A stretch of DNA of 49,046 nucleotides. Source: a virus. The number at the start of each line of letters is the position of its first letter. Position 1 is the stretch's first letter. The position numbers were made by a program, and so were the translations under genes. The stretch covers positions 1 through 49,046 of the IMG/VR virus record IMGVR_UViG_3300048908_000126. The stretch is one strand, 5' to 3'. The notes beneath the pieces were generated by a model. The model worked only from the letters and a program-made list of their open reading frames with translations. It was not told the origin of the DNA and searched no databases. Below, in pieces: positions 1 through 7,828 of the stretch.

Positions 1-526
1 GACGGCTGGAAGCACGCTCAAGGAAATTGGCGACGAACTGGGACGGGATTTTCACGTCGTCCACCGCCATGCGAGGAAATTGCGCGCCGAGGGCAAGATT
101 CCGCCCCGCAAGCGCGGCATGAGCCAATCGCATATCGCGAGCGTCCAAGCCGAGCAGGCCGAGCGCAGCGAGTGGCCCTTAATCAAGCTGCGGGAAACCT
201 TCCATTCGGGGCCGGTGACGGATCGCAAGCGCGAGGTCGCGCAGACGCTCCACGCTGGCGGGCACCACTTCAAGCACATCGCGCAGACGCTCAAGATGAC
301 GCCGGAGCAACTGGCCATCGTCCTGCGCGTTCCGGCGCCGCAGGGGCCGCATCTCGACGTCGGCCTTGCCAATTCCATGCACCGGCTAGACCTCCTGCTG
401 ACGGGCCGCTCTGGCTATCCAGAGTACGACATCCCGCCCGAAGACAACGTGGTGCATTTCCCGATGGAGCGCGCGCTGCTGTCCTGCGTCGGATCGCAGG
501 CCGCGCTCTGCGTCGATAACGGTTAA
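1..526 (+). CDS. Helix-turn-helix DNA-binding protein, early regulator; gene crosses the window ends
   Basis: The frame is open at base 1 and continues in frame from an ATG at 49036, giving a 178-residue protein if the map is circular. Residues about 8-38 (TLKEIGDELGRDFHVVHRHA and the following basic stretch) look like a winged or simple HTH. A second helix-rich segment with HIAQTLKMTPEQLAIVLR lies further on. The start overlaps the stop of the preceding gene as ATGA, which suggests translational coupling in the rightward early operon. It probably regulates early or replication genes, but the family is not certain. An antisense frame of 109 codons is also open here and was judged a shadow. 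Confidence 0.75.
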   Translation, partial: TAGSTLKEIGDELGRDFHVVHRHARKLRAEGKIPPRKRGMSQSHIASVQAEQAERSEWPLIKLRETFHSGPVTDRKREVAQTLHAGGHHFKHIAQTLKMTPEQLAIVLRVPAPQGPHLDVGLANSMHRLDLLLTGRSGYPEYDIPPEDNVVHFPMERALLSCVGSQAALCVDNG

Positions 527-620
527 GGGAGGCGGGCGCGATGATGTGGAAAACGGGCGGAAATTCGCAGCAATCGCAAGGCTTTCGCGCCGGATTGTGC
601 TACATTTCGAGCGAACCGAC

Positions 621-639
621 GCGGTGTTATCAGCACCGC
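621..639. promoter_or_regulatory. Inverted repeat in the leader of the 676 gene
   Basis: GCGGTG and CACCGC form a perfect 6-bp inverted repeat around a 7-base loop in the 149-base gap between the HTH gene and the next start. There is no T-tract, so it is not a convincing terminator. It could be an operator or an mRNA structure; nothing decides between these. Confidence 0.3.
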
Positions 640-675
640 GCCAGTTCTGACCAAGTCGATCGAACGAGGATCAAA

Positions 676-867
676 ATGGCTAGAGATGACATTACCCGCC
701 AAGGGCGGACTCCCGCAACTGGAACGAACGAAGAATATGGGCCATCCACAATGGTTCATATTAGCGTAGCCATACGCATGGTCATTGAAAAGGCCACGCA
801 AATGAAGGCCATGCGGGAAGCCGCCTATTCGCGCAAGGTGCTGGACAAGAAGGGGTTCGCCCCATGA
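676..867 (+). CDS. Small hypothetical protein (63 aa) in the replication operon
   Basis: The frame is open further upstream, but the ATG at 676 is preceded by GAGG at good spacing, and the sequence before it does not look coding. The product is basic, begins MARDDITRQG and ends in a helical, lysine-rich segment. No family was recognised. Its TGA overlaps the ATG of the DnaB gene as ATGA, so it is probably translated together with the helicase. Confidence 0.55.
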   Translation: MARDDITRQGRTPATGTNEEYGPSTMVHISVAIRMVIEKATQMKAMREAAYSRKVLDKKGFAP

Positions 868-2294
868 ACGCCCACGTCCCACCGGCGCCAGTGCGCGACC
901 TCCCCAAGAACATCGAAATCGAGCAAAACGTCCTCGGCGCCCTGTTCGAGAATAACGCGGTCTTCGCCCGGGTTGGCGGCTTTCTCGAAGCCCGGCACTT
1001 CTCGGAAGAACTGCACCAGCGGATTTATGAAGTCGCCTCGTCGCTAATCAAGGACGGCAAGACCGTCACCGTCGCTTCGGTCAAGACGTTCCTGCCGGAT
1101 ATTGATCTTGGCGGCGTCTCGGTCTGGAAATATCTGGTCCACCTCTACACGAATGCGCCTGGCGTCCTCATCGCCGAAGATTACGCCCGCATGATCGTGG
1201 ACTTGCATTGCCGCCGGTCCTTGATCGAGGCCGGGACCGCGATGGTTGACCGCGCCTATGATTTGCCGGTCGGAACGCGGCCCGGAGAAATCGCCATCGG
1301 CGCCATTGGGGCCATTCAGGCGATCACCGAAGGCGCGCAGGAAAAGAACTCCCGCCGCGACGCCGGCGCGTCCGCGCTTGGCCTCATGGATCACGTCAAG
1401 CGGGCGAGGGCGGGCGAAATCGCGCGCTCTGGCGTCACCACCGGCATTCCTGAGATTGACCGCGACACGGGCGGCTTTATGCCTGGGACGCTGTGGGTCG
1501 TCGGCGCGCGGCCTGGCATGGGCAAAACCGTCCTGTCCTGTTCTGGCGCGCTCACCGCCGCGAAATCCGGCGCCGGGGCGATCCTGTTTTCGCTTGAGGT
1601 ACCGGAAGATCAAGTAAACGCCCGCGTCCTGTCCGCCCTGGCCTATTCAGGACGCCAGCCAATCCAGTTCGGGCGCATCCTGCGGGCCGATATCGACGAT
1701 CAGGAGGAATGGCGGCTGGACGAGGCGCAACAGCGCCTGGCGGCTCTCCCTCTCGTTTTCGACGTGGCGCCGCGCCTCTCGATCACGGAAATCGCCTTGC
1801 GCGTGAAATCCGAGAAAGAGCGCATGGCGAAGAAGGGTGTGGGCCTCGGCGTGGTGTTCCTCGACTATCTGAAATTCATCAAGGCGTCGGATCGCTATCG
1901 CGGCCAGCGCGTCTATGAGGTTGGCGAAATCAGCGCGGGCCTCAAGGAATTGGCCAAGAGCGAGGGCGTTTGCGTCGTCCTGCTGGCTCAGCTCAACCGC
2001 GCGCTGGAAAACCGCGACGACAAGCGCCCGATGCTGTCCGACTTGCGCGAATCTGGCGACCTCGAAGCCGACGCCGATGTCGTCGCGTTCATCCACCGCG
2101 AGGCCTATTACCTCCAAGCCTCCCCCGAATTTAAGGCCGGGCAAGGCGACGTTCTCAGCCGCTTTGCGGAGCTTGAGAACGTCGCGGAAATCGCCATCGC
2201 CAAGAACCGCGCCGGGGCCGTGCGTTCGCATGAAATCTGGTGCGACGTGTCTTGTTCTAAACTTGCGCCCAAGGTTGTGAGGTACGCCCCATGA
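864..2294 (+). CDS. dnaB: Replicative DNA helicase, DnaB family
   Basis: This is a 476-residue ring helicase that would unwind DNA at the phage fork. The N-terminal domain (about residues 15-120) matches the DnaB N domain, starting NIEIEQNVLGALF. The RecA-like C domain follows, with Walker A GARPGMGKT at 214-222, Walker B VVFLDYL at 330-336 and the DnaB signature LSDLRESGDLEADADVV at about 391-407. Length is normal for the family. It overlaps its neighbours by four bases on both sides and is followed by a replication-initiation-like protein, forming a helicase and probable loader pair. Confidence in family is very high. Confidence 0.96.
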   Translation: MNAHVPPAPVRDLPKNIEIEQNVLGALFENNAVFARVGGFLEARHFSEELHQRIYEVASSLIKDGKTVTVASVKTFLPDIDLGGVSVWKYLVHLYTNAPGVLIAEDYARMIVDLHCRRSLIEAGTAMVDRAYDLPVGTRPGEIAIGAIGAIQAITEGAQEKNSRRDAGASALGLMDHVKRARAGEIARSGVTTGIPEIDRDTGGFMPGTLWVVGARPGMGKTVLSCSGALTAAKSGAGAILFSLEVPEDQVNARVLSALAYSGRQPIQFGRILRADIDDQEEWRLDEAQQRLAALPLVFDVAPRLSITEIALRVKSEKERMAKKGVGLGVVFLDYLKFIKASDRYRGQRVYEVGEISAGLKELAKSEGVCVVLLAQLNRALENRDDKRPMLSDLRESGDLEADADVVAFIHREAYYLQASPEFKAGQGDVLSRFAELENVAEIAIAKNRAGAVRSHEIWCDVSCSKLAPKVVRYAP

Positions 2295-3115
2295 GCGTTG
2301 CCGCCGCAATCCGCCAAATGCTCGCGGCTGGCCTCACGGTTGAGCAAGCCCTTGTCGCCGTGGAAGCGATGGAGCAAAGTGCCGCGAGCGAAAAGCAGCG
2401 TTCGTCTGGAGCTGTTCGCCAAGCGCGCTATCGCGAGCGCAAAGCGTTACTTGTTACGTTACAAGCGTCACAAGTGACAGAAAGCGTAACAAGTGACGCC
2501 TGTGCCGTTGCCGAGCAAAAAGAAAAATCCCCCACACCCCCTATAAGAAAAACTACTACCCCTAATCATCCTTCGGATGATCTTCCCCTTTCGCCGGAAA
2601 CCGCGCCTCGCAAAGCGAAGCGCGCCAAACCCAGAACTTCAATCGATCAGAACGCCCAGCCGATCGACAAGGATCGCGCCGCCGCTGCGGAATACGGGCT
2701 AACGACCGAGGCGTTTCGCATCGAATGGCGCAACTTCCGGGATCACCACATTTCGCGCGGAACCCTGATGGCGGACTGGCCTGCCGCCTGGCGGACATGG
2801 CTGGCCAAGAGTGCAGAATTTGGCCGCATCAAGCCGCAGGGCGCCGGTTTGGTTATCGGCTCGGCGGCCCCTGACTGGCGCGTCATGCTCGATATTTTCT
2901 GCAAGACCAGGAATTGGTCATGGGCCAAGGCGTCGCCGGAACCCGGCCATCCGGATTGCAAAATCCCGGCTGACATCATCGCGGAATTTGCCGGGAGGCT
3001 TCCCCCAAACCCTTTTGCGGCGAGGGCGCCGGAATGGACCCGTCCTTTGCCGAAATGCGGGAAATCATCTGACGCCCCCACCGCATTCCCCCAGGCAGAC
3101 GAGAGGGCGGCATGA
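2291..3115 (+). CDS. Replication-initiation-like or helicase-loader-like phage protein
   Basis: The 274-residue product has a helical N-terminus, a Lys/Pro/Thr-rich linker at about 75-120 and a C-terminal block around residues 140-175. That block has the pattern EWRNFRDHHISRGTLMADW followed by AAWRTWLAKS. This Trp-rich segment is typical of phage replication proteins of the O/DUF1376 type, where an N-terminal DNA-binding part is joined to a helicase-contact tail. Position directly after dnaB supports a loader or initiator role. The N-terminal DNA-binding domain is not obvious, so the exact role is inferred. The start overlaps the dnaB stop as ATGA. Confidence 0.65.
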   Translation: MSVAAAIRQMLAAGLTVEQALVAVEAMEQSAASEKQRSSGAVRQARYRERKALLVTLQASQVTESVTSDACAVAEQKEKSPTPPIRKTTTPNHPSDDLPLSPETAPRKAKRAKPRTSIDQNAQPIDKDRAAAAEYGLTTEAFRIEWRNFRDHHISRGTLMADWPAAWRTWLAKSAEFGRIKPQGAGLVIGSAAPDWRVMLDIFCKTRNWSWAKASPEPGHPDCKIPADIIAEFAGRLPPNPFAARAPEWTRPLPKCGKSSDAPTAFPQADERAA

Positions 3116-4818
3116 TGCGCTATCTGTCCGTTTGCTCTGGAATTGAGGCCGCATCCGTCGCGCTCGACGGCATGGGCTGGCACCCGGTTGGATTCTCGGA
3201 ACTGGACCGCGCGGCTTCGCATGTGCTGGCGCATCGGTTCGGCTCAAATCTTCCCGGCGAGCCGCTTGCGACGAATGGCGTCCCGAACTTTGGCGACTTC
3301 ACGCAAATCGACCTGTCGCAGATCGGCCCGGTCGATGTGCTGATCGGCGGCACGCCCTGCCAAGCCTTTTCCATCGCTGGCAAGAGACTATCTCTTGCCG
3401 ACGCCCGCGGCAATCTCACTCTGGCTTATGTGGCCCTTGCTCATGAACTTGCTCGATCTCATGGATTGCGAAACGCCTGGTGGGAGAATGTCCCCGGCGT
3501 CCTCAATACTCCCGACAACGCCTTCGGCTGTTTCCTGGGAGCACTTGTCGGCGCAGATGATCCCCTGTGTACGCCAGACGGGGAAGGATGGCCCGACGCG
3601 GGTATGGTTGCCGGGCCACGGGCACGGGCGGCATGGCGGGTTCTCGATGCACAATATTTCGGACTGGCCCAACGCCGCAAGCGTGTGTTCGTTATCGTCG
3701 ATTTTGGAAATGGGGCCGATCCCGCAGCGGTATTATTTGAGCGCCAAGGCCTGCGCGGGAATTCTGCGCCGCGCCGAGAAAAGGGGCAAGGCGCTGCCGC
3801 CGCTGCTCAAGCAGGCGCTGGAATCGGTTTTGGGGGGGGCAACTGTAGCGGACCAATCGACCAAGCCGCCTGTCTGACGGCGAAGGGCCAGCGGCTTGAT
3901 TTCGAGGTCGAGACGTTTGTCGCCCAGCCCGTCGCCAATACGCTCGGCGCCAAGAAGGACGGCGGCTGGCGCGGCGATCTCGATAACGACACCTATGTTG
4001 CCCATTCCTTGCGCGGCGAAGGCTTCGACGCCAGCGAGGATGGCACGGGGCGCGGAACGCCGATTGTGCCGGTGCCTCTGGCGTTCTCCTGCAAGGACCA
4101 CGGCGCTGATGCGACCAACGATCTCGCGCCGACGCTCCGCAGCATGGGACACGCCGAAAGCCACGCCAATGCGGGCGGGCAGTTGGCCGTTGCTTGGGCG
4201 ATCCAAGCGGGCGCCCTTCGTGAAAACCCGGACAGCGGCCCCGATGGCGTCGGCGTCCAACAAGATCACGCCTACACGCTTGAGGCGCGGGCCGAAGTCC
4301 AAGCGGTGGCGTTTGCGCAGAACACCCGCGATGAGGTTCGCTTCCTGAACGGCGACGGTTCGATTGCGGGAGCTCTCGCCGCCGAGCCGGGCATGAAGCA
4401 GCAGACCTATGTGGCGTTCCAGACGCATGGATCAAACATCGAGCATAGCGGCGATGTTTCAGGAACGCTCCAAACGAACAGCGACCGCGCCTCTGGCTCG
4501 GCCCCGATGGTCGCCCAAGCCTTCGACCTTCGCGGACGCGAGGGCGGCGCCCAATTCGAGGGGCCGCACGACACGGCGAATATCCGGGCAGCAAGCGGCG
4601 GGTCGTCGCGGTCTTATGTCGCGCAGCAATGGGCAGTGCGCCGGCTGACGCCACGGGAATGCGAGCGCCTACAGGGATTTCAAGACGACTGGACGCTTGT
4701 GCCTGACGCCCGGGGGAAGCCCCAAGCAGATGGGCCGCGGTATAAGCAATTGGGGAATTCGATGGCTGTAAATTGCATGTCCTGGATCGGGCGCCGTCTT
4801 ACGGAGGCGATGCCATGA
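3112..4818 (+). CDS. dcm: DNA (cytosine-5-)-methyltransferase
   Basis: The 568-residue enzyme methylates cytosine C5 in DNA. Motif I SVCSGIEAA is at residues 6-14, the catalytic motif IV GGTPCQAFS at 79-87 with Cys83, motif VI ENV at 125-127, motif VIII QRRKRVF at 187-193, motif IX RRLTPRECERLQGF at 510-523 and motif X RYKQLGNS at 543-550. Between VIII and IX lies a very long region of about 315 residues, far longer than in compact Dcm enzymes; it should hold the target-recognition part. Tandem ATG codons at 3112 and 3115 both follow GAGAGG. In a phage it probably protects DNA from host restriction or regulates packaging or expression. Confidence 0.93.
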   Translation: MMRYLSVCSGIEAASVALDGMGWHPVGFSELDRAASHVLAHRFGSNLPGEPLATNGVPNFGDFTQIDLSQIGPVDVLIGGTPCQAFSIAGKRLSLADARGNLTLAYVALAHELARSHGLRNAWWENVPGVLNTPDNAFGCFLGALVGADDPLCTPDGEGWPDAGMVAGPRARAAWRVLDAQYFGLAQRRKRVFVIVDFGNGADPAAVLFERQGLRGNSAPRREKGQGAAAAAQAGAGIGFGGGNCSGPIDQAACLTAKGQRLDFEVETFVAQPVANTLGAKKDGGWRGDLDNDTYVAHSLRGEGFDASEDGTGRGTPIVPVPLAFSCKDHGADATNDLAPTLRSMGHAESHANAGGQLAVAWAIQAGALRENPDSGPDGVGVQQDHAYTLEARAEVQAVAFAQNTRDEVRFLNGDGSIAGALAAEPGMKQQTYVAFQTHGSNIEHSGDVSGTLQTNSDRASGSAPMVAQAFDLRGREGGAQFEGPHDTANIRAASGGSSRSYVAQQWAVRRLTPRECERLQGFQDDWTLVPDARGKPQADGPRYKQLGNSMAVNCMSWIGRRLTEAMP

Positions 4819-5024
4819 ACACCTTCACCGATCGCCAGAACCCTACGCTCTCCCGCATCATGGACGAGGCCTATTGCGAATACATCCGCCGCTTCTGCGC
4901 CGCTCGCCAGATTCCATGGCGGGACGAATACGCCGAGCCGCTGGATGGGCCGCCAATGGGGCCGATCGCGCGGGCGCGGCAGGATCGCGCGCTGGCCAAG
5001 ATTTCACAGGAGACGCGGAAATGA
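4815..5024 (+). CDS. Hypothetical phage protein (69 aa)
   Basis: The start ATG at 4815 overlaps the methyltransferase stop as ATGA. The product begins MNTFTDRQNPTLSRIMDEAY, is charged, and has a central RRFCAARQIPWRDEY segment. No family was recognised. Its TGA in turn overlaps the next ATG, so it belongs to the coupled early operon. Confidence 0.6.
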   Translation: MNTFTDRQNPTLSRIMDEAYCEYIRRFCAARQIPWRDEYAEPLDGPPMGPIARARQDRALAKISQETRK

Positions 5025-5374
5025 CGCTATTTTCATGGTGCCCTGATTGCGGCGCGCGGAACGATCAGGCGCACTATTCGGGCTGCGGGGCGAAAGCGAT
5101 TGCGCCTGACAACGGCTGGCGCCCGATTGAGACGGCGCCGAAGGATGGGACCACGATCCTCGTTTATGGCCTGCCGCAAAGCATCGAAGGCGTTTCGTAC
5201 CACCGGCCCGCTGCATATACGGCGGCGTGGGATACAATCGATGACGCATTCTGTTTGAGCGGCGGCACTTGGGTGGGGCCTTTCATAGACCCAGCCTACT
5301 GGATGCCGGTCCCCCCGCCTCCCACTCCCCCGTCCGTTGCGTCAAGCGTCCCCTCAACCAATCAGGAGCCATGA
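5021..5374 (+). CDS. DUF551-like phage protein with a possible zinc motif
   Basis: The 117-residue product starts MTLFSWCPDCG and has a second Cys pattern GCGAK, which could bind zinc. The core NGWRPIETAPKDGTTILVYG, then AAWDTID, ending PAYWMPVPPPP, is the DUF551 pattern common in phages, whose function is unknown. A second DUF551-like protein is encoded at 42490-42909 in the leftward operon. Both ends overlap neighbours by four bases. Confidence 0.7.
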   Translation: MTLFSWCPDCGARNDQAHYSGCGAKAIAPDNGWRPIETAPKDGTTILVYGLPQSIEGVSYHRPAAYTAAWDTIDDAFCLSGGTWVGPFIDPAYWMPVPPPPTPPSVASSVPSTNQEP

Positions 5375-5922
5375 ACATGGGACGCCGTGGGCCAAAGCCG
5401 CAAAAGGGCAAACGCGAAGCCAATGGGAGACTTGATCGGAAGACAACCATGGCTCGCCTCAACGAAATGAACGCCGAGAAAGAGGCGAACGTCGTCGCGA
5501 TCGCGCTGCATCAGCCGCACCGGCGCGGCAACGATTCGACGTGGTGCGAAAATGCGGTTGGGCGGTTTTGCCTTGAATACGGGCTGAGCGCAGAAGTTTA
5601 CAACGCTGCTCACACCTATGGCGATGTTAGAAGGCGATGGAGAGCCGCCAAGGGCGCTCCGACGATGCTCAGGCTATCCGAGGGCGTCGGAACCGGAGAA
5701 GGGCCGTCAGCGTCCACCGTAGCGGATTGGACGCGGCGGTTAGCAAGCGCGCTGCATTTCTGTGTCGCCGTCGCCGGGGCGGAAGGATGGCTATCGGCGG
5801 AAATGCTGATTATTGACAACGCCGATATTCCCGACCGATACCATACCGGCGCGCGCAATGCGCTGGCGGCGCTCGCCACGGCAATGGGAGAAATGCCTAT
5901 GCAAAAGAGGGCGTTCGCGTGA
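5371..5922 (+). CDS. Hypothetical early protein, basic N-terminus
   Basis: The 183-residue product begins MNMGRRGPKPQKGKREANGR, a basic tail, followed by helical segments. The start at 5371 has AGGAGC upstream and overlaps the previous stop as ATGA. It is the last gene of the rightward early operon before the 6039 terminator. Its basic N-terminus and position would fit a late regulator or nucleic-acid-binding protein, but no family is recognised and this is inference. Confidence 0.6.
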   Translation: MNMGRRGPKPQKGKREANGRLDRKTTMARLNEMNAEKEANVVAIALHQPHRRGNDSTWCENAVGRFCLEYGLSAEVYNAAHTYGDVRRRWRAAKGAPTMLRLSEGVGTGEGPSASTVADWTRRLASALHFCVAVAGAEGWLSAEMLIIDNADIPDRYHTGARNALAALATAMGEMPMQKRAFA

Positions 5923-5985
5923 CCTGTGGAAATTCCCGGCGAAGGCTTGACAAGCGCAAGCCCAACCGTCACACTTTCCACAGTC

Positions 5986-6002
5986 CACAAATCTGATTTG
6001 TG
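5986..6002. promoter_or_regulatory. Perfect 17-bp palindrome, candidate operator
   Basis: CACAAATC-T-GATTTGTG is a perfect 8+8 inverted repeat upstream of the early terminator. The sequence TAGAAT follows at 6003-6008 and resembles a -10 box, though no good -35 box is present. It differs from the TTGGACAATTTGTCCAA immunity operators, so a different dimeric regulator is implied. Confidence 0.45.
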
Positions 6003-6038
6003 TAGAATGCGCCTCGCGCTCATGTGCAGGCGCACAAG

Positions 6039-6066
6039 GCCCCGCACCGGAAACGGCGGGGCTTTT
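6039..6066 (+). terminator. Intrinsic terminator of the rightward early operon
   Basis: GCCCCGC (6039-6045) pairs with GCGGGGC (6056-6062) and is followed by TTTT. It lies 116 bases after the last early gene. Confidence 0.7.
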
Positions 6067-6234
6067 CGATTCAAGTTTCCCAGTTACGGGCCGCATAGGT
6101 TCAACCAAAACCTGCCTTGCGGAAGGGCGGCCCGTTTCAAGTTCGTGCAAAAAATGCACATACTCAGTTTCGAGTGGCGGCGTTGAAGGAAACGCAAGAA
6201 ACCCTCTTCCTGACCTGTCCCGACTGAGAGCAAT

Positions 6235-6264
6235 TTGACGGATGAAAGCCGAGCCGCATATGTC
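6235..6264 (+). promoter_or_regulatory. Candidate late promoter
   Basis: TTGACG at 6235-6240 is followed after 18 bases by TATGTC (6259-6264). The -35 box is good and the -10 box is poor. It sits about 90 bases upstream of the first late gene, in the right place to drive the late operon. If late transcription uses an activator, the weak -10 would be expected. Confidence 0.35.
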
Positions 6265-6351
6265 GGTAGAGCAAATCCCGTATAGCATCGGACATTCAGG
6301 CCAGCTGGTATCAAGCCCGGCCCGCTCGAATCCCTTCCCCATGAGGCCCGC

Positions 6352-6531
6352 ATGTCGCAACCGGCATCCTTCACGCTGGCCAAAGCCTTGCGCGATATCG
6401 ACAAGTTCAAGCCGCTGACTGAAACGGAACATGACGAGCTTGTCGCGCTGCTGATGGCATGGATGGACCGGGTTCGCACCAATCGCGGCGACGTCGTGGA
6501 AAGCCAAGGGCAAGGCGAGCTTCTGAAATGA
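6352..6531 (+). CDS. Small hypothetical protein (59 aa), first late gene
   Basis: ATG at 6352 opens a frame beginning MSQPASFTLAKALRDIDKF and ending GQGELLK. It is helical and moderately acidic. The stop overlaps the next start (ATGA at 6528). No family is recognised. Good codon use and the coupled junction support it as real. Confidence 0.6.
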   Translation: MSQPASFTLAKALRDIDKFKPLTETEHDELVALLMAWMDRVRTNRGDVVESQGQGELLK

Positions 6532-6794
6532 GTATGGACACGATGCGCAAGATCGATAGCAAGGTGCCCCTGCACGCCAAGCTTGAACCGATCGCCGTTG
6601 ACATCGCCTCACTCTTGAAAACGCGCAGAACGGACATGCTGCGCCAATCGACAAAAGCCCTGGAGAGCGCATTGGCAAGCGTCGAGGCTGCTCTGGCCGC
6701 AGAGAAGCAGGCCGCGCACCGTACCGTGTTCAATGAGGCCGCAAAGGGGCAATTGGCTCCCCGTCCCTCGATAAAAATTGTCTATGAGGACTAG
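6528..6794 (+). CDS. Small helical hypothetical protein (88 aa)
   Basis: The start at 6528 overlaps the previous stop as ATGA. The product is almost wholly helical, with SLLKTRRTDMLRQ and an Ala/Glu-rich segment ALASVEAALAAEKQAA that could form a coiled coil. Function is unknown. It lies in a run of four small genes just before terminase. Confidence 0.6.
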   Translation: MSMDTMRKIDSKVPLHAKLEPIAVDIASLLKTRRTDMLRQSTKALESALASVEAALAAEKQAAHRTVFNEAAKGQLAPRPSIKIVYED

Positions 6795-6799
6795 CCATC

Positions 6800-6976
6800 A
6801 TGGGCGATCTTGTGAGCATGTCGGAAGCCCGCACCGCCCGCCAGCGGCGCAAGCAGGCTGAGATTTTCAACCCGGCGCCGTTCATCGAAATGCATCTCGC
6901 ATTTGCCGAAATGATCATTGCGAACATCCGCGTCGGAATGGCGATCTGTTTCAGCGCCACGCGCCGCGAGAATTGA
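6800..6976 (+). CDS. Small hypothetical protein (58 aa)
   Basis: ATG at 6800, five bases after the previous stop, encodes MGDLVSMSEARTARQRRKQA and then a hydrophobic-helical segment. No family is recognised. It is too short to be certain, but it fits tightly between coding neighbours. Confidence 0.5.
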   Translation: MGDLVSMSEARTARQRRKQAEIFNPAPFIEMHLAFAEMIIANIRVGMAICFSATRREN

Positions 6977-6979
6977 TCC

Positions 6980-7186
6980 GTGCATCCGCGCATGGGGACG
7001 CCGGAAAGTTTCGGGTTTGTCCGCTGTCGCGCAAGAGACACTGACGCCAGCCTTGCGTGGGAACGGCCAGACGGCTTTATCGTCCACGCCCCGCGCTATG
7101 ATCCGATTTGCGTCTGCCGCATTGGCTCAGAGCCGCCGTTTATCAAGATCATGAAAGCCAAGGCGCGGAAAGAGGGCTGGGGTTGA
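6980..7186 (+). CDS. Small hypothetical protein (68 aa)
   Basis: A GTG at 6980 or an ATG at 6992 could start this frame; the two differ by four residues. The product contains FGFVRCRARDTDASLAW and PICVCRIGSEPP, with several Cys residues, and ends KARKEGWG. It ends three bases before terS. Function is unknown. Confidence 0.5.
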   Translation: MHPRMGTPESFGFVRCRARDTDASLAWERPDGFIVHAPRYDPICVCRIGSEPPFIKIMKAKARKEGWG

Positions 7187-7189
7187 ATT

Positions 7190-7828
7190 ATGCCGGTTCT
7201 CTCTAACCCGAAGTGGGAGCTGTTCGCTCAAGAGGTTGCGAGCGGGACTTCTGCTTCCGAAGCCTATGTCAAAGCGGGCTTCAAGCCGAATGATGGCAAC
7301 GCTAGAACGCTTAGAGCGAAACAAGCGGTTAATACGCGAATTCAAGCAATCCTTAATGAGCGGGAACATATCCACGCCAAGGCCATCGAGAAGGCCATAG
7401 AGGACACTGGAATATCGATCGGGCGCGTTCTGACTGAGTTGGCGAAGATCGGGTTCTCCGACATCCGCAAAGCGGTCAAATGGGGCGATGGCGTCGCGGT
7501 CTTCGATGAAAGCGGCAATGTCCAGATATCGAACGGCGTTGCGCTTGTTGGCTCCGACAGCATCGACGATGAGACGGCCGGGGCGATTGCCGAAGTTTCC
7601 CAGACCAAGGACGGCTTGAAGGTCAAGCTTCATGACAAGCGCGGCGCGCTGGTGGACATCGGCCGCCACCTTGGGATGTTCAAGGACAAGCTCGAAATCG
7701 AAGCGAAGGTAGAGGTTTCCGCTGATGACGCTTTCGCCGAGCTTGTCGGCAAGTTGGAAGGCGTTGCCCGCGTTGCAACGGCGAATACTCCAGCGTCGGA
7801 CGGATTGGCTGGCGACAGCGAGGCGTGA
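7190..7828 (+). CDS. terS: Terminase small subunit
   Basis: The 212-residue protein starts the packaging module; it would bind the pac site and present DNA to TerL. The N-terminal pattern FAQEVASGTSASEAYVKAGF followed by ARTLRAKQAVNTRIQAIL is typical of the Terminase_2 family. An oligomerisation-like middle and acidic tail follow. The stop lies 104 bases inside terL. Confidence 0.88.
   Translation: MPVLSNPKWELFAQEVASGTSASEAYVKAGFKPNDGNARTLRAKQAVNTRIQAILNEREHIHAKAIEKAIEDTGISIGRVLTELAKIGFSDIRKAVKWGDGVAVFDESGNVQISNGVALVGSDSIDDETAGAIAEVSQTKDGLKVKLHDKRGALVDIGRHLGMFKDKLEIEAKVEVSADDAFAELVGKLEGVARVATANTPASDGLAGDSEA

Larger units (their letters stand above)
5923..6351. other. Early-late intergenic region
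   Basis: This 429-base stretch separates the early and late operons. It holds a perfect palindrome (5986-6002), an intrinsic terminator (6039-6066) and a promoter-like pair of boxes near 6235-6264. A TTGACA at 5947-5952 has only a weak -10 partner. Short open frames, such as one from 6242, run out of frame into the next gene and do not look coding. It is the likely site of late-promoter control. Confidence 0.5.

Noticed and set aside
541-675. Upstream extension of the 676 gene
   Set aside because: No Shine-Dalgarno at 541, and the added residues look non-coding; the ATG at 676 has a good SD.
6242-6420. Short ORF beginning MKAEPHMSVEQ
   Set aside because: It runs out of frame through the start of the better supported 6352 gene and loses protein-like character.
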